In this document: positions 22,711 to 33,107 of the stretch, one piece after another
Numbering within the stretch: the first letter of the stretch is position 1
How the letters are laid out: every line of letters begins with the position of its first letter
Source: Leptidea sinapis
Taxonomy: Eukaryota > Arthropoda > Insecta > Lepidoptera > Pieridae
Direction: 5' to 3'
Assembly (NCBI RefSeq): GCF_905404315.1
Contig: NC_066276.1
Coordinates: 11,798,001 to 11,862,000, forward strand
DNA: 64,000 bases
The notes under the pieces: generated by a model
Database searches by the model: none
What the model was told of the DNA's origin: nothing
Seen by the model: the letters and a program-made list of their open reading frames with translations, nothing else
Made by a program: the position numbers and the translations under genes

Positions 22711-23477
22711 AGTATATATCTCAAGGTACTAGGCGGACTAAGATCGTGCTAGAATTTAGGGAATCAATTATTGTATAGGGTTCGCACGCACAGTAAATGA
22801 TTCCTATAATAAATATAGTTTCTTTACTCCAACAACTGATATTTCGACCTGACTGATTGTGATAGTATATTTATTTGAGTTCAAAAAATGGGGATTATTT
22901 TGTGTTATGTTAACGAGTTATGCTGACATGTGCCAAGCAGTCAGTTTATGTAGGTTTAAATAGTATTTGTACGATATGCAAAATCATAAGTAATCACAAT
23001 TTATTATTTAGTTAAAAATTCATTCACCCTACAAATTACATCTCTCTCATTCATTTGATATTTACATATAAACAGAACGTGACACACGATTTTAACACTG
23101 TGCTTATTAACTATGCACACACTTACAATTCTATTACAGAGAATTTTAGTAACTACGACGTATGTTATAGTAATGAATTTCGCTTGGTAACGTACCGGCG
23201 TTTGAATGGGTATTGTATGCGTAAATATTAATCAATGCCTCGGATACGATTGTGAAGGTCAACGAGTCAAAGATGATCTTAAAATAGTTTGTCCATGGTT
23301 ATTGCTTCTCTAATAGATTAGGACCTGTTAATACCGTTTTGTACCTTTTTTAAATAGTTATTGTACCGCAGTTACCTATGTTATATACAATCACACCAGC
23401 TGCGTCAAAGACATTAAAGTTTAATACCTAAATACCTAATTACATTATTAAAAGAGTGTAAAAAGGAAAAAAAATCA
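22711..23477. other. No gene recognised
   Basis: AT-rich, no recognised feature. Confidence 0.4.
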
Positions 23478-23530
23478 GAGCGACATTTGTTTCCTAAGCG
23501 GTGGTAGTAGTTTAATTGACATTAAATTAA
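23478..23530 (+). repeat. LINE 3' UTR scrap
   Basis: GACATTTGTTTCCTAAGCGG followed by TGGTAGTAGTTTAATTGACA matches the 3' UTR block (CATTTGTTTCCGAAGCGGTAG) of the LINEs at 37.6 and 50.6 kb. Only this block is left. Confidence 0.5.
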
Positions 23531-23689
23531 TTATCAAGGGGTAACTACTGACAAAATTATAAATGAACCACAAGTAAGTTTTATGGGAGCGATAGTCCCA
23601 CGTAGGAAAAAAAAAAGTCAGTCAATAAATAGACTTGGAAGGAAACTAAGGATAAAAGAAATTGGTCCATGATAAAGTTATACACGAAC

Positions 23690-24060
23690 AAATGAAGACG
23701 GCTGTTGAAGTCATATCGACGGGCGTCGGCAACAAACGTGTCACTCCGCGTTCGTTATAAAAACGTAAATATCGTTGACAAATTCCACTGTCCGCGTAGT
23801 TCCAGTTGTTTTTATGATACGCCTTGTGTAATAGCAATGGAATTCGTACGTAGCAACCACGCCACTTATAACGCTAGTATTAAATGTCTTAATAGCAGAT
23901 TTATTATCACTCGTATTATACGGTGTCGTCGGACGGCGTCGACTCTACAGCGCGCATTGCTCGGATTGAGATAATAAAGTCACTGCGCAGTTCGACAAAA
24001 ATGCGTAGCAGTTCGGCGAAACGAATCAAGATTTACTATCGCTGTTAGATATTCTCAGGG
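23690..24060 (+). promoter_or_regulatory. CpG-richer island with TATA-like motif
   Basis: The stretch is noticeably CpG-rich for this region (CGACGGGCGTCGGC, GTCGTCGGACGGCGTCGACT). It contains a TATAAAAA box at about 23756-23763 on the plus strand. It lies about 750 bp past foxo exon 2, inside the next intron by position. Open frames over it (89 codons plus, 63 codons minus) have no known motif. It could be an internal promoter, a regulatory element, or unrelated; this is an inference from composition. Confidence 0.25.
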
Positions 24061-24811
24061 TAAGCAGAAGTCACACCTACATACATTTCTAAGAATACAA
24101 TATTATATTATGTATTTACAAAATAAAACAGCTATCGCTTCTGTGTTATAATATTTTGTTTACAAAGCGTGTTCATTAATAATGATAAGTGAAGTGTTTA
24201 CGATTTTTGTACTTGATATTATAATACCTAATTATAAATAATAATGGTGAGTGTTCGTCCTGAGACTGATAGACATTATATTGAGTTCCAATTACAAAGT
24301 CGATAAGTTTCTTTTGCTTATTACTTAATAGATTTATTAGACATCACATTATTCACAATACTTACCTACTTATAGCTAATATTGTATCAGGTTCATAAAA
24401 CAGTCATAGAAATATTTATACTCTAAATTGAGCATTGGTAACGTGATCTCAAGCTCAAACCAAATATAATAATTTATAAGTTTATATTATATTTAACAAA
24501 ACCTTTGGCTGCTTATAGGAAATCTAGGTTAGTTTTTGGATATTACTGTGCGTGACATATCAACTAATGATAAAATCAATATTCATTAGAAATATGAATT
24601 GGAAACAATTAAGAATGTGTCAAACTATCCATACTACACATTATCTGGACCGAAATCCCGATCCTTTCCATAAAAAAGACGTGTATTTTCAATTCAAATA
24701 ATTTGTTCTATTCTGGCTCCAAACTAAAACTACGTGGCAAACTATTAAGAATAAAAACATAGTGAAATGATGAACTGCGATATGAGTCTGAATTATATAA
24801 AAAATATTTAC
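24061..24811 (-). other. foxo: Start of foxo intron 2
   Basis: This follows the exon 2 donor (GTAAATATT on the minus strand at 24811-24803). A forkhead-type TTGTTTAC is at 24156-24163. No following forkhead exon is visible here or anywhere down to base 1 among frames I could read. Confidence 0.6.
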
Positions 24812-25017
24812 CTTCCAACCAGCTGAAGAGTTGCTGTCACCCTTGTCTTTAAAATATGCCACATTCTGGACCATCCATTCGTAAATCTGAGACAGCGTGA
24901 GTCTATTCTCCTGTGACGATGTGATGGCTTGGGTTATGAGATCAGCATACGAGAGGTTCCCCCACGCGTTGCGGCGAGATGAGTTCTTCTTAGCAGTCAC
25001 TGGCAAAGGTGGAGCAC
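24812..25017 (-). CDS. foxo: foxo coding exon 2: first half of the forkhead domain
   Basis: FOXO is the forkhead transcription factor that acts in the nucleus downstream of insulin/PI3K/AKT signalling. This 206-nt exon adds residues 78-146 of the protein. It reads AKKNSSRRNAWGNLSYADLI (a basic run then forkhead helix 1), RLTLSQIYEWMVQNV (helix 2), then YFKDKGDSNSSAGWK, where the FOXO-specific KGDSNSSAGWK insertion sits before recognition helix 3. The acceptor is TTTCCCACCTCAG (AG at 25019-25018) and the donor is AAG|GTAAAT at 24812/24811. Phase fits: exon 1 leaves one base, this exon supplies two and ends on a full codon. The SSAGWK/NSIRHN split is where FOXO genes commonly carry an intron. 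Two residues differ from the usual insect sequence: Ala131 where Pro is normal (NVPYF) and Gln-Glu-Asn at 113-115 for Pro-Glu/Asp-Lys. The DNA-contacting helix 3 is not encoded in this window. Confidence 0.95.
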
Positions 25018-26469
25018 CTGAGGTGGGAAAGAAAGTCATGAGCATTCAATATAGGGCTACAGTCGCCATTTTAAATATTCTTTTTGTTATTGTGATGGAT
25101 ACACAAAGATACATCATGTTAAAAGTAACAAAAGTGTTGCAAGTGACGCAACGAGCTTAAGACCCGTCTCCCTTTAACAGAGATATAAAAAAATTACGTC
25201 TAATGATCGTAGTAGACTTAACTATTTGTATGTAAGTACATCAGACAGTGTATTAGGACTGAGCACATATTTAAGAAATATATTAAAGCTTCTTTGACAT
25301 TAAAAAAAAACAAACTTTTATACTTTAATATTAATAAAATACTATTATTTGTATGTGCTTAGATTTTCTGATAGAGTCGGTCTTTTTTTACTTTTTAGTG
25401 TCTGTAATAGGTTCTGTAAACTGCAGTTGGTTTTTTCTCGATTACATCATCTAAACTATAATATTTCGTTGCTTCATTTTGTCATATCATTTTTTTAAGT
25501 AGGGCTATGGGCAGGCCTACGAAAGGCGCGTGCAGCGCCTATTTCACGTTTTTGTGAGATAATGAAATAATGACAGGTAGCCTAGAATCCACTTATCGGG
25601 GACACGAGCTAATTAAGTATTAGTTAATTAAGTATTAATATATAATCAACTTAAATGATTAAAAACTAAATGAAAAAAGCTGTACCCAAAATAAAATTAG
25701 ATCGTTCACGTAAACAATAACATCATCCACGTAAACTACTCTGCCAAACTATGCGATTTTTTATTGGAAACAAATGGCAACTATTCCGCATCAAATTAAA
25801 GAATAATCACGTAAATTGGTTCATAATTCTCAGCGTAAGCTCAGTTTAAAAAAAAATAACAATAATGTTGACTTTTTTGATGACATAATTTTATGACAAC
25901 AATATTTCTTATTTCTTGCCATAGTAGTGGAAGCGATTAAATTGACTAATGCCATTTATATACTGACCACTGAATCTAGTAAGTTTGATCGAAGAAAGAA
26001 ACGGTTTACCATCATGAATACAAGGACTCGAGACCGTTTGTATGGATAAACGCCCACTAATGTTTCCTTTTATAGCCTAAACATATTATGATCGGATTTG
26101 CTACGGCCGGACCATCGGACGCTCCGGTGGGCGCCTCGCACCTGTCTCGTTAAAGAGAAGCTTAATGGCTATATGATTGGGAACATTTACTAAGCATATC
26201 ATGTCCTATACTGTTATATCAAACATTGGGCACAGCGTTTACTTCTATATATAATGAGAGTAAGATAGTTATAAACATAAAGAACAAAATAAAAAAACAG
26301 CCACGGATAAATAGTTATCTATATTCAATATTAAAACGAAGAGATTACTGATTAAGAGTATAGAAATCACATACAAAAAATATGAACAAGCGACTTGAAT
26401 ACACAAAATTTAGAAATAAAGTAAATAAATTGGTAAACAATATAAATAAATTGGTAATCATAACATACT

Positions 26470-27140
26470 CAGCATGGTTTTCGAAAAGGGAGCAGCACTG
26501 TTACTGCTCCAATGGAGTTTGCGGATTATATAAATGAATGCTTAGATTCAGGTAAACAATTGATAGCAATATTTATTGATTATAAACAAGCATTCGATAC
26601 CCTGGATCGTAATACATTGTTGAATGCGATGGATGAGTGTGGTATACATGGTCCAACGCAGAGCTGGTTTCGGAATGATCTTTCGAATAGGAAGTTCCGC
26701 ACCATGGTTGGGGGGCTAACTGGTGAGGTGTCGGACGTAACACTTGGAGTCCCTACTGGTTCCGTGTTTGGTCGGTTGGTTAATAGTGTATCAAACGTTG
26801 TAAACAAATGTCGAGTGTATATTTAGGCAGATGACATGTGCTTGCTTTACACCTCAAAAGATGTCTCAGCAATACAAAAAACCATGCAGGAAGACTTCGA
26901 AGCTATTACTTAATGGGCACATGACAAGGGAATCATTTTAAACTTCACAAAAACTAAATGCATGCATATACATTCGCCGTACAACCATAAAACTAAGTCT
27001 GTTAGTATTGAAGATATTGCTATAAGAGGACACACGTATCAGTGTTTACATAATATGAATAAAACTAATTGTAATTGTAAAAATTGGAATACGTTCACAA
27101 AATTATATAAGAAAACCTTGAGGAGTGTTTACTATAGACT
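26470..27140 (+). mobile_element. LINE reverse transcriptase core fragment in foxo intron 1
   Basis: The plus strand (antisense to foxo) encodes QHGFRKGSSTVTAPMEFADY, then motif A FIDYKQAFDTLDRNTLL, KFRTMVGGLTGEVSD, motif B as LGVPTGSVFG (Gly-Val-Pro-Gln-Gly normally; Gln is replaced by Thr), a shifted motif C ADDMCLLY at about 26829, and ILNFTKTKCMHIHS. Frameshifts around 26770-26830 and a stop before ADD make it dead. Both the endonuclease and the C-terminus are missing. Clade not fixed (Jockey/CR1-like). An antisense intronic LINE is unlikely to be spliced into foxo. Confidence 0.8.
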
Positions 27141-27184
27141 TGCCGACTCAATTATAAGTTACAGGCTCATTGTGTGTATCTATA

Positions 27185-27440
27185 CTTCTATACTAATATT
27201 AGAAAGAGGAAAGATTTGATTGTTTGTTTGTTTGCATTGAATACGCTCCGCAACTACTGAACCGATTTGAATGATTCTTTCACTGCTGGGAAGCTACATT
27301 ATCCCCGAGTGTTATAGGCTATATTACATTTTCAAAAAATTTGGGATCCCTACTAAAAGTCCAGTAATGTAACCCAAGGTGTAAAAATACGTACGCGAAC
27401 GACGTCGCGGGGTATCATCAAAAATCCGCCGTCGTACTCG
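27185..27440 (+). mobile_element. Helitron-like non-autonomous element fragment
   Basis: It starts CTATACTAATATTAGAAAGA, followed by GATTGTTTGTTTGTTTGCAT, CTACTGAACCGATTTGAATG, GGAAGCTACATTATCCCCGA and TATAGGCTATATTACATTTT. Further on is GCGAACGACGTCGCGGGGTA. This combination is the common lepidopteran Helitron-associated repeat. No Rep/helicase coding is present. Related pieces are at 32455-32640 and 33640-33960. Confidence 0.6.
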
Positions 27441-27820
27441 GTACGGTCCGGACGGTAATAATAATAATTTTTTGTGACGGACAATGTGACATACCATCGA
27501 AAATCTGTCTGCTAAGGGACCGCGTCCGATGGTTCGACGTACCAAATCCAATTATGTATTAATAGCTTTAAGAACCACATTATACCGACATATCAAACCA
27601 AAATCCTTTCTTTTGTCATGACGACCTTCTTTGCCATAAAATGTTCGTCATTAATCCATACGTTTTCTACAAACACTTGTGAGTTGATAGTAATTATGTT
27701 TTAAATGCTATTATCGTTATCGCATGATTTGGTGAAGACTTATTTCTAGTCAAGCAATTTAGTGTATGAACTATAAATTGTACTTATAAGTGTTAAGCGG
27801 AAAAAAATAAAATAAAAGCG

Positions 27821-27892
27821 GTGTGATTAGTTAGTGTACACTAACTACGGTGTTTAGTTCGGTAGTGTGATTAGTTAGTGTACACTAACTAA
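27821..27892. repeat. Directly repeated perfect palindrome
   Basis: GTGTGATTAGTTAGTGTACA plus CTAACTA (27 bp) occurs at 27821-27847 and again at 27865-27891. Each copy contains a perfect palindrome centred on GT|AC: 20 bp at 27828-27847 and 22 bp at 27871-27892. The 17-bp spacer GCGGTG-like segment is not palindromic. It may be the residue of a fold-back element or a protein-binding site array. Confidence 0.8.
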
Positions 27893-29139
27893 ATATGGTT
27901 ATCCTAACTATAGTCCAGGATAAAACGCTAATATACTTTAAAAAAAAACAATGTTCAAGTTGCATTGAATTGCATATTTTATATTTATATATTTTACCTT
28001 TTATCTTTATATAATGTATTTGTTTCATAATATGTATAGTGGGTAATTTTGCCTTTAATAAAAACTTATTATTGTTATTGAATCTGGTTTTACAATTTAA
28101 AATTTCAGCTGCATAACTATTGCGGTTTATATGATTGACAAACAAATGGACAGACCGACGGAGCGCGGACTATTTGTAAAAGGGAGTTCCCGAGGTTTAC
28201 GCATCTAGTACGGAACCCCAGAAACAGGTTGGTTTGTGTTAATAGTACACGCTTTGAATGTGATTTGCACCAACTTTAAAACTTCGAAATGAATTGAAAC
28301 CTCGCATACTTATAGAGGACTGATGATATCCCATATCTGCATGAAATTATTGTTAAAAAGAAAAAATAAATAGTACTTCAAGATTATCGAGTGTCCGACT
28401 AAAAAAGAACGATTAAGATGCTTTTAATGTACTTATTATAATTAGTGAGATTTTCCTTAATTTTCTTTTACCAATAACTGTCTATACAAAATTTACAATT
28501 AACAGAATGTGACCCACGCATCTTTACGTAAATTGAGTTTATAATTGATTTGGTACTCTTTTTTAACTTAAAGAAAATGATTTTCTACTTTTTAGTTTAG
28601 CTACTTACAAGTGTTTTTAATTTTAATTAACTTTTGTATTCTCGTAATTGATCATCGTGTATAGGTAATATTTTAGAACCGTTATTCAATTTAGATAGGT
28701 ACCCTAGTTAAGTATCTACTCATTCAGGCCCTCATATAAATAAGAAATCAGACACTAAGTATTGTAAATTGTTGATGTAAATGGTTTCATTCACCTTTGA
28801 ACATATTTATTCTACTAATGCTATCTTCCACAGTTTAACTATGGAATGATAACTCAAAATAACTGTTAATAATATAAATAACTGTTAATATATAAATAAC
28901 TGTAAGTTACATTAGAGATCCCTTTAACAATCTTATTAGTAATCTGTGCCTATAAAAGTATTCTTGCTATGCTTAAAGGTGTAAATATTTTATATCTAAC
29001 GTAATTATTACATAGAAAAGAAACTTATATATTGAACATAATATACCTATGCATATAATAGGTATGTAATAATTTTTATAAGTCTTAAAACTTCACTATG
29101 TAATAAGCATCGTTAGGAACTATTTTGGCTAGTGTAATA

Positions 29140-29213
29140 TTTATACATTATCATACTTTTATGTAATATAAATAGCTGTAAGTTTCTTTATACAAATAAA
29201 TAAATAAATATAG
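29140..29213 (+). repeat. LINE 3' tail with (AAAT)n
   Basis: ATAAATAGCTGTAAGTTTCT followed by ATACAAATAAATAAATAAAT is the usual ending of several lepidopteran Jockey-like elements. Only the tail remains. A similar (AAAT)n tail lies at about 52588-52606. Confidence 0.45.
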
Positions 29214-29511
29214 TAGGTACCTATATTACGTTGGCGGCTAGTTATGTGTTTCACTGTAGTCTAACTGATAACATGTTATTCTATTCTAAAGTTATAAACG
29301 TATTTGCTGCATATTCAAATAATCCACATTTGGAACTACATAGGTACATAATACGCATGAGTCTAAAACCCTACGGTAATCTATAAGATTGTTATGAATC
29401 TATACAACAGGTATTATGTATTAATTATAAACATGTAATCAAAAATATTGTGTAGCATACGTACCTACTTATCAACAATTTACTATGTAACAATTTCAGC
29501 TATACCTTTTC

Positions 29512-29541
29512 ACCAAGTAGGTACCTACGTACCTACTTGGT
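29512..29541. repeat. Perfect 13-bp inverted repeat
   Basis: ACCAAGTAGGTAC (29512-29524), spacer CTAC, and GTACCTACTTGGT (29529-29541). The TAGGTACCTAC unit recurs as imperfect microsatellite-like sequence through 29210-29560, so this hairpin may have grown from that simple repeat. Confidence 0.8.
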
Positions 29542-29896
29542 TCCAATTACTTATCCCTACTTGGTTATTCCAATAAAATGTTACCTAACTCTTTTATTTC
29601 AAGTATGATTGACGTACCTACCTATGTATTGAATAAAAACAGTTGATGAAAATTGAAATTGATAATATTACTAATAATATGTGCTTAATAATATTATGTA
29701 GGAAACTTAAAAAATTCTATGATTTACCGCAATATTCTGTTACATTTAAATAGTTGGCGCCATTTTCCACCAATTGTTTACAATGTATCTAAACTATGTA
29801 ATAACGTTCTACAGTCTTTGTTTACTTTATGTATCTCTCAGAAGGACATGTAAATACTCATAAGATTCTAATTAAATTTATTTGTAATATATTTAC

Positions 29897-30128
29897 CAGA
29901 GAGATTCTGGTTGGAATTCTTTTTGGAACCGCCATCTTCAACTGGATCTACGTAATTCTCTGGCCTTGGTAAAGGCCACGTGTTTGATCGTGCTCGCGTC
30001 TGTGGTTCGAAGCCGACCTCCGCGAGCTCGCCCAGAGGCTCCAGCTCTCCCATGGCTCCCTCGAGCTCCGAGAGTGCCGTGTGCGACGACCACGGACTGT
30101 GGTAACTACCGCCGCCCGACAGAGACAT
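29897..30128 (-). CDS. foxo: foxo coding exon 1: N-terminus with AKT site
   Basis: This exon encodes residues 1-77 and the first base of codon 78. It starts MSLSGGGSYHSPWSSH; the initiator is fixed by an in-frame TAA nine bases upstream (TAA CTC AAG ATG) and has A at -3. Residues 40-57 read FEPQTRARSNTWPLPRPE, the first AKT phosphorylation and 14-3-3 binding site of FOXO proteins (RxRxxT, Thr50, equivalent to Thr32 of human FOXO3); phosphorylation there is known to keep FOXO in the cytoplasm when insulin signalling is on. An acidic segment (ELEGAMGELEPLGELAE) precedes it. The donor is CTCTG|GTAAATAT at 29897/29896. The exon is GC-rich against an AT-rich flank. The upstream region has no other coding exon that I can see. 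Confidence 0.95.
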
Positions 30129-30480
30129 CTTGAGTTACGTTTGAGCAATGGAAAGTTTTTGTGGGTGTGTCAATGTCGCTGCACTCAGTGAAGCGGGTCC
30201 CCTCCAATCGTCACCACCATACCCAGATCACATACATACTTCCTACTATTTCCAGAAATCTTTACTCGTGCGATCCGAAGAGGTTATCTAACTGCTTATC
30301 GGCCTTAACGTTATACATGTGGCGTCTCGTAAACAGAGATGTACACCAAACACGTCTGTTGACGGCTGTCGGTGCGGTCTCTAGAGGCGATTTTCGCTAA
30401 ATATAAGCGTGAAACGAGCGGGGGCGGGGCGCACACCACGTGAGCAAGCTACGCGCCGATTTTCCAATTCATCACTTGAG
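30129..30480 (-). promoter_or_regulatory. foxo: foxo 5' UTR and candidate proximal promoter
   Basis: Read on the minus strand, a TATA-like TATATTTA lies at about 30405-30398, a GC box GGGGCGGGGC (plus-strand sense) at about 30421-30430, an E box CACGTG at 30437-30442 and a forkhead core GTAAACA at 30329-30335. The TATA-to-ATG distance would give a 5' UTR of about 240 nt. Transcript start and possible upstream noncoding exons are inferred, not shown. A forkhead site so close to the gene would allow autoregulation. Confidence 0.4.
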
Positions 30481-31819
30481 GGCAAGATATGCGATAACCT
30501 TGTAACGTGGCTACCAGCGAGGTTTCTGGTTTAATGTGATCATCGGCTCTATTAGTCCTACAAAACACTACACTACACTTAAAAGTTACAGCACTACGAA
30601 AACTTCAGCACTGATAAGTTATCACTGGTATACACAATATCCTAAATAGTAAATTAGTTCCGAAGCATCGGGTATAGTTTTTTTCGAGTCCACGCGGTCT
30701 AACTCGTTATTGCGTATCAAGTTGTGCACAGGGCTACGACTCGTCTTACTGCGCGAACGGTCGCACGTACACTGAGAGTTGATGTCGGCTGATGGCCATG
30801 CGAATTCCGTTCGCGGGCGCCGCGCTGGCCGCAGGCTCGCGGGGGCGTCGCGCGGGGAGGGGGGAGGCACAGCTGAAGCAACGAGGAACGACACACGCGG
30901 ACGTCGCGTCGTGTGGCCGGACTTCGAAGTCCGGACGAAAGTGAACTATGTCGACTTCGCGCTTTCATCGCATGACCACAACGTATATACTATAAATAAT
31001 AATAATATATAATCCAACATTTTATTAGGTAATTTTTGGATATTTGCCTGAAGGGCGTGTGGGGGATAATGATCGAGGATAATGCCTCCCGCATCATGCA
31101 GCACTCGCTGGGCAGGTCATCGTGGTGGGGTACTTCTGTACCCAAACGGCAATAGTTTTCTTCAATTTTGATTTCTATTTTAATAAATATATTCCACCAC
31201 TTAACATGGAAAAAAAATATTATTATCTATACGTTGTACGTAACAAGCAAACGTACCTATATCAATTTTATTATTACCTATATAATATTTAATCAATAAT
31301 ATTGGAATATTACTTTCATCAATTTTCATACATATTTACAGCAATTGTCATGTTACTCGTATTGTATGGACATTGAATTCAAAAAAGGAGTATTACTTAC
31401 TAACGTTACCATTAGACCAAGATCGACAATTTTTTAAACCAAAAAAATAATAGTAGGATGAAACCCATTGGAAAAGTAAGAGAATGTAACAACCGAAATA
31501 TAAATCAAAACATATTATCAGATAGAAGCAGTTACAATACAGGCTTGACAACGTCCGCCATGATGTGTTTTTCATTGCTTTCTTAAACTACCAACGACGC
31601 CATCTCTACGACTGCTGTATTTTGACACAAGAGTTGAAGATAACATCCCGATATATTTAGAACGAATTCATCTTGTTTTATTCCAATATTTGCCCAGCAA
31701 TTAATTATTATTATTATCAAAAGGTTTCATGCCGCTTAAAATCCATTTAATTTTTCCGAATAATAATTATGACGATAAAATATTTACAATTATCAAATTA
31801 TTTATAATTCCTAATAATT
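30481..31819. other. foxo upstream region, CpG-rich then AT-rich
   Basis: From 30480 to about 30970 the DNA stays CpG-rich (GCGGGCGCCGCGCTGGCCGC, CGCGGACGTCGCGTCGTG), with overlapping open frames on both strands that look like by-products of GC richness. A second GC-rich patch at 31045-31145 (GGGCGTGTGGGGGATAATGA, CATGCAGCACTCGCTGGGCA) is unrecognised and may be an old LINE piece. The rest is AT-rich with no gene seen. Confidence 0.4.
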
Positions 31820-32235
31820 TGTTATAAAATATATACATTTTATCACTAACATTATAATTTTAACGTAGGCTTTATGGCTGTAATATGAAATCAATGTCGT
31901 TACATTTGGCACGTGCACAAAAAAACTTCGGCGCCATTTTTGTTTGTTATTCATTTGTTACTGTGTGGTTATTACTTACTAATTATTAGTACAGAAGATG
32001 AACAATTGAAAGATTTAACTCCTCCAGAAATACTAAATGTAGCAAAAAATGCAAGCGAAATGCCTGCAAAATCTAGAGAAAAGTACTAGTAGCTGCTTAC
32101 GATAGTTTAAAAATGTATACAATACAATGTGTTTGTTTTATACTCGCAAGTGTGTTCAAAAAGTGCGAATGAAACTTGTGATCGAGCTGCTATTCACGGT
32201 CTGGTGTGTAATGTGAGCAACTTAGCTCACTTGTT
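31820..32235 (+). repeat. Dispersed element remnant, possibly Crypton-type, copy 2
   Basis: Homologous to 10830-11215. The coding-like part reads DEQLKDLTPPEILNVAKNAS then EMPAKSREKY and two stops; a little further on AYDSLKM is visible after a frame change. The pattern LPxKSRxxYxxAYDxFxxW is what I recall from the N-terminal DNA-binding region of tyrosine recombinases of Crypton elements. Stops and frameshifts show decay. The sequence just before the peptide (TATTAGTACAG) could be a 3' splice site. Confidence 0.5.
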
Positions 32236-32454
32236 TCACAATACATGTATATTAAAAAATATATTTTAATTTCGTATTGCAAGTAACGGCGTTCCCTTGC
32301 GTCATGTGATGATCACACGTAAGGAAAATATAAATCCGTCTCATAGACTTACGTACGCCACAAACCACAACTGATAAGAACCACACTGTGGTAGACTCAG
32401 TACTATAAAATGAAATATTTATAATATGGACGATTCAGAAGCGCTTAGTCTAAG

Positions 32455-32640
32455 CCTATCCTACTAATATTATAAATGTGAATGTTTGTATGTCCGGATG
32501 TATGGATGTATGTCTGAACTTCTTTAACGCAAAAACTACTGAATAGATTTTGATGAAATTAACAATAATATAGCTTACACACCAGAATAGCACGTAGGCT
32601 ATAATTTATAAAACTACAGTGTGAATTTTACAAAATATAA
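32455..32640 (+). mobile_element. Helitron-like repeat fragment
   Basis: TCCTACTAATATTATAAATG, GTGAATGTTTGTATGTCCGG, CTTTAACGCAAAAACTACTG and AATAGATTTTGATGAAAT match the common lepidopteran Helitron-associated consensus, also seen at 27185 and 33640. No coding capacity. Confidence 0.55.
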
Positions 32641-33107
32641 AAGAAGTGTGAAGTAAGTAGAAAAGAAACCTATCTACAATCTGTAAGCTATTCATGCTTG
32701 CTCCTCAAAAATTTACACTACAAAATTTGGACATATATTTGTTGTGTCCTTAATGCAAATTTATGTTCTTATTGTATGTATTGCAATAGTGTTAAAGGTT
32801 TTTTTTTTCTGGTTAGGAGACACATAAAAATACACTTTATCTTTATAAGATTACAACGGTAGGTTACTTTACTTTATACTTTACAGTTACTTAAATAATT
32901 CCACGAAATCTTAAATGTTTGTGGTAGTTACTTATACGGAGTTAGGATTTTTATTTTAATAACTTAGGTTGGTATTTGATTTTTATGGATTATACTACTT
33001 ATAATAAGACCTCGAAAGCGAAATTTGTTTGTGTTGAATAGTTAATTATATGGGATTACTTCGTTTTTGTTTTTTTAACATAGGTTAGTAGTTGTGTTTT
33101 TATATTT

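Larger units (their letters stand above)
25018..29896 (-). other. foxo: foxo intron 1
   Basis: A 4,879-bp intron bounded by CTG|GTAAATATA (donor, exon 1) and CCCACCTCAG|GT (acceptor, exon 2), with phase 1 on both sides. It contains a plus-strand LINE fragment (26470-27140), a Helitron-like tail (27185-27440), a duplicated palindrome (27821-27892), a LINE tail (29140-29213) and an inverted repeat (29512-29541). Forkhead-type GTAAACAA sites lie on the minus strand at 29774-29781 and 29818-29825, just past the donor, and on the plus strand at 25710-25717. The rest is AT-rich with nothing recognised. Confidence 0.85.

Noticed and set aside
30161..31012. Overlapping frames on both strands upstream of foxo (up to 90 codons)
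   Set aside because: They look like by-products of GC-rich DNA with few stops; no motif, no splice support.
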